In this document: piece after piece, positions 58,480 through 64,000 of the stretch
Numbering within the stretch: position 1 is the first letter of the stretch
Layout: each line of letters opens with the position of its first letter
Source: Haematobia irritans
Lineage: Eukaryota > Arthropoda > Insecta > Diptera > Muscidae
Direction: 5' to 3'
NCBI RefSeq assembly: GCF_050003625.1
Contig: NC_134398.1
Location: forward strand, 79,888,003 to 79,952,002
DNA: 64,000 nt
Translations under genes and position numbers: made by a program
The notes under the pieces: model-generated
What the model was told of the DNA's origin: nothing
The model's database searches: none
What the model saw: only the letters and a program-made list of their open reading frames with translations

Positions 58480-60146
58480 AGTTGAAATCGCTAATTTGTT
58501 TGCAGATCTTTTTCAATTCTAATTTTGTTGATAATTACACATCTAATTATTTAACAGAGATTTCAGATAATTCGCATACCTATTTTGGCTCACTGCAAAT
58601 TTCAGAGACTGATTTACTACAAGGTTTTGATAAGTTGAATGTCACATAATCGTGTTGATTGTGATGGTTTTTGTTCATATTTCCTTAAAGGATGTGTTTC
58701 CTCCTTATTAAATCCTTTAATGTGTCTGTTTAATAGGTCACTTTTTGAAGGTAATTTCATTAGTAAGTGGAAGGAGACTTCTATTACCCCGGTTTATAAA
58801 TCGGGATCCAATGATAATGTTAGTAATTATAGGCCAATTTCTAAGCTTAGTAACATAGCTAAATTATTTGAGCATATTATATGTGAAAATATATATCTCG
58901 CTATCGAAAGCATTATTTCGCCTAATCAACATGGGTTTTTAGAGGACGGTCTACAGTTACTAATTTAGTCAGTTTTTCGCAGTATTGTATTTCGAATTTT
59001 GAACTGGGATTTCAAATTGATGCCATTTATACCGATTTGTCCAAAGCATTTGATAAGGTCTCGCATTCTTTGCTTATTAATAAATTATTTTTATTGGGTT
59101 TTCACTCAAGTTTCTTCAATTGGATAGCTTCATATCTTTTGGAGCGTAGGTGTGTTGTTGTTAAGTCTTGTCCGTCACATGTTTATACTGCTACTTTGGG
59201 AATTCCCCAAGGTAGTATCATTGGCCCTTTATTGTATATTCCATTTGCTAATGATGTATCTTCTTTGCTAAAATATTCACGTATGTTATTGTATGCAGAT
59301 GATTGGGAATTTTTTTCTCTTCGTTTACAATCTGATTTGGATGCTATTTCGTTATGGTGTTCTAAACATGGTTTGCCGATTAATGTGTCTAAATGTTTCC
59401 TTTAGTAAAGTTTATTTTAGTAAATTTAATAATCTTATTTGCTGTGATTATTTTGTCAACTCATGTACAGTTAAATGTTCTAATGAAGTTTTGGACCTTT
59501 TGGTCTTTTTTGATTACAAATTTTCTTTCATCAGTCATTTGGATTATATTGTTCCTAAGGCTTATGCTCTTCTTGAATTTATTAAAAGAAATTGTAAAGA
59601 TTTTAACGATCCGTATACTTTTAAATAAGTGAATTCCTCAATAGTGCGGTCAAGATTGGAATATGCTTGTATTATTTGGAATCCTTAAATTGGTAAATAT
59701 TGTAATAGAATTGAACAGATACAAAGAAGGTTTTTGAAATTTGCTCTTAGGCCAATTAATTTCTCTACTCCTGAACCATCTTATTTGAACCATCTTATGC
59801 AGACTTATATCACTTAAAACACTTGAGAATAGAAGAATGCTTTAGTCACAAATGTTTCTGTATAAAATTATAAATGGTCTAGTAGATTGTTCAGATTTGC
59901 TTAAACTTTTGCCTTTGAATGTGCCTCCAAGGCTACTGCGTAATAATAATTTCTTTTACGTTCCATTACGTAGAACAAATTATTCTTGTAATGAGCCTAT
60001 AACAAGGGCTTTAAAAGAGTTCAATAGAATCAATTAATACAATTTGGATTTAATGGTTAATATAGAATAATTCGCTAATTTATTAGATCTTATATATTTT
60101 TAGTTTTAAGTTCTAGTCTCTAAGGAATTTTGTTATTCCATAGACT
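58480..60146 (+). pseudogene. Jockey/CR1-group LINE reverse transcriptase pseudogene
   Basis: Plus-strand reading across breaks: SLQISETDLLQGFDKLNV (about 58,590-58,640), FLKGCVSSLLNPLMCLFNRS, WKETSITPVYKSGS with NYRPISKLSNIAKLFEHI, QHGFLEDG. After a frameshift: YTDLSKAFDKVSHSLLINKL (palm Asp), LGIPQGSIIGPLLY, LLYADDWEFF (YADD intact), LDAISLWCSKHGLPINVSKC. Then come the thumb and C-terminal region QIQRRFLKFALRPIN and NEPITRALKEFN, to about 60,035. Stops occur at 58,966, 59,403, 59,626 and later. No endonuclease is present, so the copy is 5'-truncated. It sits inside the 28S pseudogene. Group within jockey/CR1 is uncertain. Confidence 0.85.
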
Positions 60147-60338
60147 GGTATTTCGTTGTCGATAAAGGCCCGAGGACCAATATCTCCCACTTATTATACA
60201 CCTCTTATGTCTCCTTACACTGCCAGATTAGGGTCAAGCTAAACAGGGTCTTTTTCCCCACTAATTATTCCAAGCCCGTGGTAGGAATCTCGTTAATCCA
60301 TTCATGCGCGTCATTAATTACATGACGAGGCATTTGGC
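60147..60338 (-). rRNA. 28S rRNA pseudogene, minus copy, segment 3 (3' of R2)
   Basis: On the minus strand, directly after R2: CCAAATGCCTCGTCATGTAA, TGACGCGCATGAATGGATTA, ACGAGATTCCTAC, then GGGCTTGGAATAATTAG, CTAATCTGGCAGTGTAAGGA, GACATAAGAGGTGTATAATA and AGTGGGAGATATT. CCAAATGCC is the sequence that follows R2 in insect 28S genes. About 40 nt that include the R1 insertion site are missing between CCTAC and GGGCTTGG (near 60,279). The segment ends at about 60,147 where the LINE begins. Confidence 0.92.
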
Positions 60339-61663
60339 TATATAAATACATTCTTTATTGTCTTACAAATCCTAATACAAAGTTATTCCATTACTTAACC
60401 TAAAGTAACAGAATCATAACTACTGTACTCAAATATGTATAATAAGGAATGTGTATCACTAGTTGACAAATTTCGATCAGTTCTTGGGTGATCGTGAACC
60501 CCTAATTGATGTATTGGCAGTCTACTTAAATACTACCAGTACATACATGCAAACAAATAAATGGATAACTATATAACTGTCGGTACATCTCTGCACTACG
60601 CCGCTGCCACACATACCTCATGAATTTTGTGTGGGTCATCACGCCGCCCTTAATTGTTTCTGTCACCTTCCTGCGGAAGCTCACCGCATCCATTAGAGCA
60701 TTGTTATTTCGGCACCAACCCCCTCTAGCGCCGATGATATATGGTAGCAGAGATACCGAACAGGATGGAAACAGTTCCTCAACCTTTGCATTGAAGGGCG
60801 GTGACGAGTAGTATCGCAACTTCGCTTGGTGGTGTGTGCTTAGCGGTTCTTCGCCTTCCCAGTGCACGCCGACGTCGAACACAACTACTTGGGAGCCATT
60901 CACAAATATCAGGTCTGGCTTCCTCAACACATCCGCGGCATACATATGTTTTTCTACGAGTACTGTCCAGCCTTTCCGTCTTGCTTCTGCCACTAGTTTG
61001 CTCTGCACAAAATTGTGGCGATTTATGCGGTCCGCGTGTGTAAGGGGGCACGCCTGCCCTACACCTCCTCTGATTAACCGGTGTAGATGGTATGGCCTTG
61101 CAGGGGAGCAAGTTGAATCGCAACTGTACCGCCCGCACATAATCTTCCCCAGACCAGAAAGGAGGAGGATTGTATAGTCACTCGCTGCATTCTCTATTAC
61201 CATTCACTTGCTTTAGACTCCATCAACCTCCCGAGTGTGCCAGCCTTTATCCCCGGGATCCTCTCGGCTAAACGCATCAGCCCCAAACCGATTTATTTTA
61301 CTTGGGCATGTACTATAGATTTGTGCGAGTGCGCATTAAGGTTAGAATGCTCCGCGCGAAAATGCGGATTTTTCTGTCCGCCTCTTTCAGCACCTTTAGA
61401 GTTATAGTGAGTTGTTGGAAAAATGCAATATATCTCAGGAGGAGGGAATCTTGCAGTATTCTCAACTTCTGTGACGGAATTATGGAATTGTTACCTGCAG
61501 TATTTCCCCGAACGGTGTGAATTCAGTAGCTAGATAGCGGACCACCTCCTCTAGCTGTACCGCCTGGGAACGGTCTCAAGCCGGATGGCATGGCTTTTCC
61601 CCAGCATTAATCGCCACTCCTCTTACCTGGATGAATACCAGTACCTCCACCATCATTCTTCTG
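60339..61663 (-). mobile_element. R2: R2 retrotransposon, 5'-truncated, in 28S
   Basis: It lies between 28S sequence ending ACTATG (61,664) and 28S resuming CCAAATGCC (60,338), the canonical R2 site, in the same orientation as the 28S copy. About 1.3 kb remain: the thumb region, the C-terminal endonuclease, and a 3' UTR of about 190 bp. At the 5' junction roughly 16 nt of 28S (the CTCTTAAGGTAG end) are lost, a common feature of truncated R2 insertions. The RT palm is absent, so the copy is dead on arrival. Confidence 0.9.
60526..61600 (-). pseudogene. R2 protein C-terminal part with restriction-like endonuclease
   Basis: R2 encodes one protein that nicks 28S DNA and reverse-transcribes its RNA onto it. 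Here the minus strand keeps LKEADRKIRIFARSILTL (thumb/linker, about 61,400), RLAERIPGIKAGTLGRLM (about 61,235), and a zinc region read over two frames (QRRCRAG in one, CPLTHADRINRHNF in the other, about 61,070-61,030). The endonuclease core follows: VLRKPDLIFVNGSQVVVFDV (about 60,930-60,880), with the PD...D residues intact, then HHQAKLRYYSSPPF. The end reads MTHTKFMRYVWQRRSAEMY. The frame from 61,203 to 60,526 is open for 225 codons; upstream frames are broken. Confidence 0.88.
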
Positions 61664-61711
61664 CCATAGTTACTCCCGCCGTTTATCCGCACTTACTTGA
61701 ATTTCTTCACT

Positions 61712-61750
<39 letters not shown>

Positions 61751-63115
61751 ATACCCGCTATGGCAATCGCAATGCTTTGTTTTGATTAGACAGTCGGATG
61801 CCCCAAGTCCGTGCCTGTTCTGAATTGATTGTTAATTGATAGTCGTTATAATTTAAAGAGAACACACCTTGCGATGATCCCCTAAAAAATTTTCATGAAA
61901 GTTCCACAATTGGTTACGTAACTACTATCCGAGGAACAAGATCCGGAGACCTCTATTTTCCCAGAACGAGTACATAAACCATGTTATTGATTCCCAATCA
62001 AACCCGGCTATATCTTCATAGCCAATCCTTATCCCGAAGTTCCGGATCTGATTTGCCAACTTCCCTTACCTACAAGTGTTTAATTACAAAATAAGCTTGC
62101 GTAAATGTATGCTATTATAACTTGAAAATTTTCAGCTTTCGCCTTGAACTTAGGACCGACTAACTAGTGATCAACCACTGTTCACACGAAACCCTTCTCC
62201 ACTTCAGTCCTCCAAGGTCTCATTCGGTTATTTGCTACCTCGACCAAGATCTGTACCAATGGCAGCTCCATGCAGGCTTACGCCAAACACTTCCATACAC
62301 ACCATTGTACCCTCCGACTCACTAAAGTTTCAAAGTTTATAATCCAACCGAGATTAAACATAAACCATTTTCTTTAGCGGTAATGTATAGGTATACAAGT
62401 TAAGCGCCATCAATTTTAAAGGCTAGTTGCTTCGGCAGGTGAGGTCTAAACTAAAAACTAATACCATAATAGTTAAGTTAATTACGCTATTAGGTTTTCT
62501 AATTCCAAATAACTTACACATATGTTAGACTCCTTGGTCCGTGTTTCTCGATGGTATCCTGAATCTTTCGCATTGTAAATCATATAAACGGCCATCATAA
62601 TCACCGTGCCATTATAGAATACAAATATTCAAGCACTATATATAATAAATCTATCAACACTTTATCGATTCAACAGCACTTATTCTATGTTAAAATGCAA
62701 GCATAATAATTTGAATAAACTTAAGCCATGATCTTATGATCAATCATTATTCGTTTGGTTTGTTATTGTTGGTTTCTCTTCAATCATTATTGTTGTTTTT
62801 GATCTCAGCTTAAAACCATGCATTGACTGAACTATAAGTGTAGCTTAACCAACAGAGGAAAAGTATGTTTGTCAAATTTATTTAACATTATACGGGCCTG
62901 GCACCCCCCTATGTGTAAATGGCCTCATTTAAGAAGAACGTAAATCGCTAATTTCTCATACTAGAAATTGCACATTCCATACACTGCATATCACATTTGC
63001 CATAAAGACATAGTGACTTAGTGCTGAACTGATTTCTTTTCGCTCGCCGCTACTAAGAAAATCCTTTTTAGTTTCTTTTCCTCCCCTCATTAATATGCTT
63101 AAATTCAGGTCCCAT
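61664..63115 (-). rRNA. 28S rRNA pseudogene, minus copy, segments 1-2 (5' of R2)
   Basis: Plus-strand landmarks, all reverse complement of fly 28S: CATAGTTACTCCCGCCGTTT (61,664) next to R2; ACATTCAGAGCACTGGGCAG; CCCGGCTATATCTTCATAGC (about 62,008); CTTTCGCCTTGAACTTAGGA; CCAATGGCAGCTCCATGCAG; TTAGCGGTAATGTATAGGTA; TGCTTCGGCAGGTGAG (62,430). The match then jumps to the AT-rich 5' domain, with TAGACTCCTTGGTCCGTGTT (62,526), ACGGGCCTGGCACCCC, CTTTTCGCTCGCCGCTACTA and TTAATATGCTTAAATTCAGG (63,090-63,109), the 28S 5' end. A large central deletion lies near 62,447, and a conserved stretch next to CACGGACCAAGG is also missing, so it is not functional. Confidence 0.93.
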
Positions 63116-63178
63116 TTCAATTTAAGGAAGACAATTCTAGTTCATAAAATACTTTATGCTAAACCTTTCTCAATTAAT
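63116..63178. other. 63-bp junction between inverted 28S copies
   Basis: AT-rich, not recognised as 28S. It could be an ITS2 remnant upstream of the 28S 5' end, since that is what should precede it, but no diagnostic motif is visible. Confidence 0.4.
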
Positions 63179-63910
63179 TGACATAAGGAGACATAAAAAG
63201 TGTAGAATAAGTGGGAGATATTGGTCCTCGGGCCTTTATAGACAATGGAATACCACTACTCTTATTGTGCCCTTAATTACTTGATTAAATGGAACGTGTA
63301 CCATTTCTGAGCCATTATACGGATATATTTATATATCTTATGATATTGGGATTTGATGCAAGCTTCTTGATCAAAGTACTAAGAGTTTGTTATATAATTG
63401 TAAACAAATCTCAATGAGATGATGGTATTTCGGTGCTATTGTCGCATTTGAAATTTGATATAACTCCTAATACTCAGGTATGATCCAATTCAAGGATATT
63501 GCCAGGTAGGGAGTTTGACTGGGGTGGTACATCTCTCAAATAATAACAGAAATGTCCCAAGGCCAGCTCAGTGCGGACAGAAACCACATATAGAGCAAAA
63601 GGGAAATGCTGAGCTGGACTGCAATGATAAAAATGGGGCAATTGCATTGTATGGCTATTAAACCATTTAAAGCTTATTTCTGATAAACGACAATGGACGT
63701 GACGCCAATGTTATTTGTAACTTACTAAATGAAGGAGGATTCTATCACCTGCATGCCGCGCTAGTTACATATAAAAATATTATTTAATACAATGACAGTG
63801 CCTAGAATCTATTGTAAATGACTTTTTAACGGGCGAGATGTTGTAAGTGGTAGAGCAACTTCCATACTGCGGTCCACTGAAATTTATCCTCTGCTTGACA
63901 ATTCGATATG
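63179..63910 (+). rRNA. 28S rRNA pseudogene, plus copy (3' portion)
   Basis: Plus-strand 28S landmarks: ATAAGGAGACATAAAAAGTG, AATAAGTGGGAGATATTGG, CACTACTCTTATTGTG, TGATTAAATGGAACGTGTAC, GCCATTATACGGATATATTT, GCAAGCTTCTTGATCAAAGT, AATACTCAGGTATGATCCAA, GCCAGGTAGGGAGTTTGACT, CCCAAGGCCAGCTCAGTGCG, GACAGAAACCACATATAGAG. Near 63,620 it jumps to the 3' end of 28S (GCTGGACTGCAATGATAAA, GCCGCGCTAGTTACATATAA, AGTGGTAGAGCAACTTCCAT), so several hundred nt are deleted. It begins downstream of the R2/R1 sites and lies in inverted orientation to the other copy. Confidence 0.93.
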
Positions 63911-64000
63911 AAATCGATTCGATGCTTAATCTAAAACCAAGAAAATGCAATATAGCTATTTTGTTTAGAAGCTATATGCCTTGCATGAACTACTCAACAA

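Noticed and set aside
60146..63262. TIRs of a 3-kb DNA transposon (GGCCCGAGGACCAATATCTC in both orientations)
   Set aside because: The inverted segments are 28S rRNA sequence, continuing into other 28S landmarks on both sides, so they are an inverted rDNA pair.

Overview
This window looks like repeat-dense heterochromatin from a higher (muscid-type) fly. I found no convincing host protein-coding gene. The best clue to the host is an internally deleted mariner at 45,436-46,235 that matches, from memory, the Himar1/irritans mariner of the horn fly Haematobia irritans. Fly-type DINE-1/INE-1 repeats and a fly-type 28S rRNA support a dipteran origin. The species itself is inference.

Layout, left to right. 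1-9.1 kb: DINE-1-type repeats with 153-bp central units, and two oppositely oriented copies of a large terminal-inverted-repeat (TIR) element (1,188-3,985 and about 5,645-9,098). Each copy carries short exon-like segments bracketed by splice-site consensus sequences. 9.1-30 kb: DINE-1-type elements with smaller TA-flanked elements inserted in them, a decayed jockey-type endonuclease fragment, tRNA-headed repeats, hAT-like MITEs with 8-bp target duplications, and a Harbinger-like element with TAA duplications. 30.7-39.2 kb: a LOA/I-type LINE (ORF1, endonuclease, reverse transcriptase, RNase H) split by a 4.1-kb TIR element that itself holds two further insertions. 39-50 kb: a 2.1-kb hAT-like element, a rosa-type (DD41D) mariner, the Himar1-type mariner, and a Tc1-like element with long TIRs broken by a 1.8-kb insertion. 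51-57.6 kb: a tRNA-derived SINE, a second copy of the LOA-type LINE 3' end, a CGTGA-rich hAT-like MITE, and a decayed R1-clade LINE.

The right end, 58.0-63.9 kb, is the most unusual part. It consists of two inverted 28S rRNA pseudogene copies. The minus-strand copy (63,115 down to 57,998) carries a 5'-truncated R2 retrotransposon at the canonical R2 site, lacks about 40 nt across the R1 target site, and is broken further by a jockey/CR1-type LINE and a SINE. A plus-strand copy of the 28S 3' portion (63,179-63,910) starts only 63 bp beyond the 5' end of the minus copy. The neighbourhood is therefore probably orphan rDNA or the edge of an rDNA array.

The parts interact only as mobile DNA: the SINE shares its 3' tail with the LOA-type LINE that probably mobilises it, R2 targets 28S, and the layering of insertions gives a relative order of events. 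28S, Himar1, DINE-1 and R2 identities rest on recognition from memory; no alignment was run.
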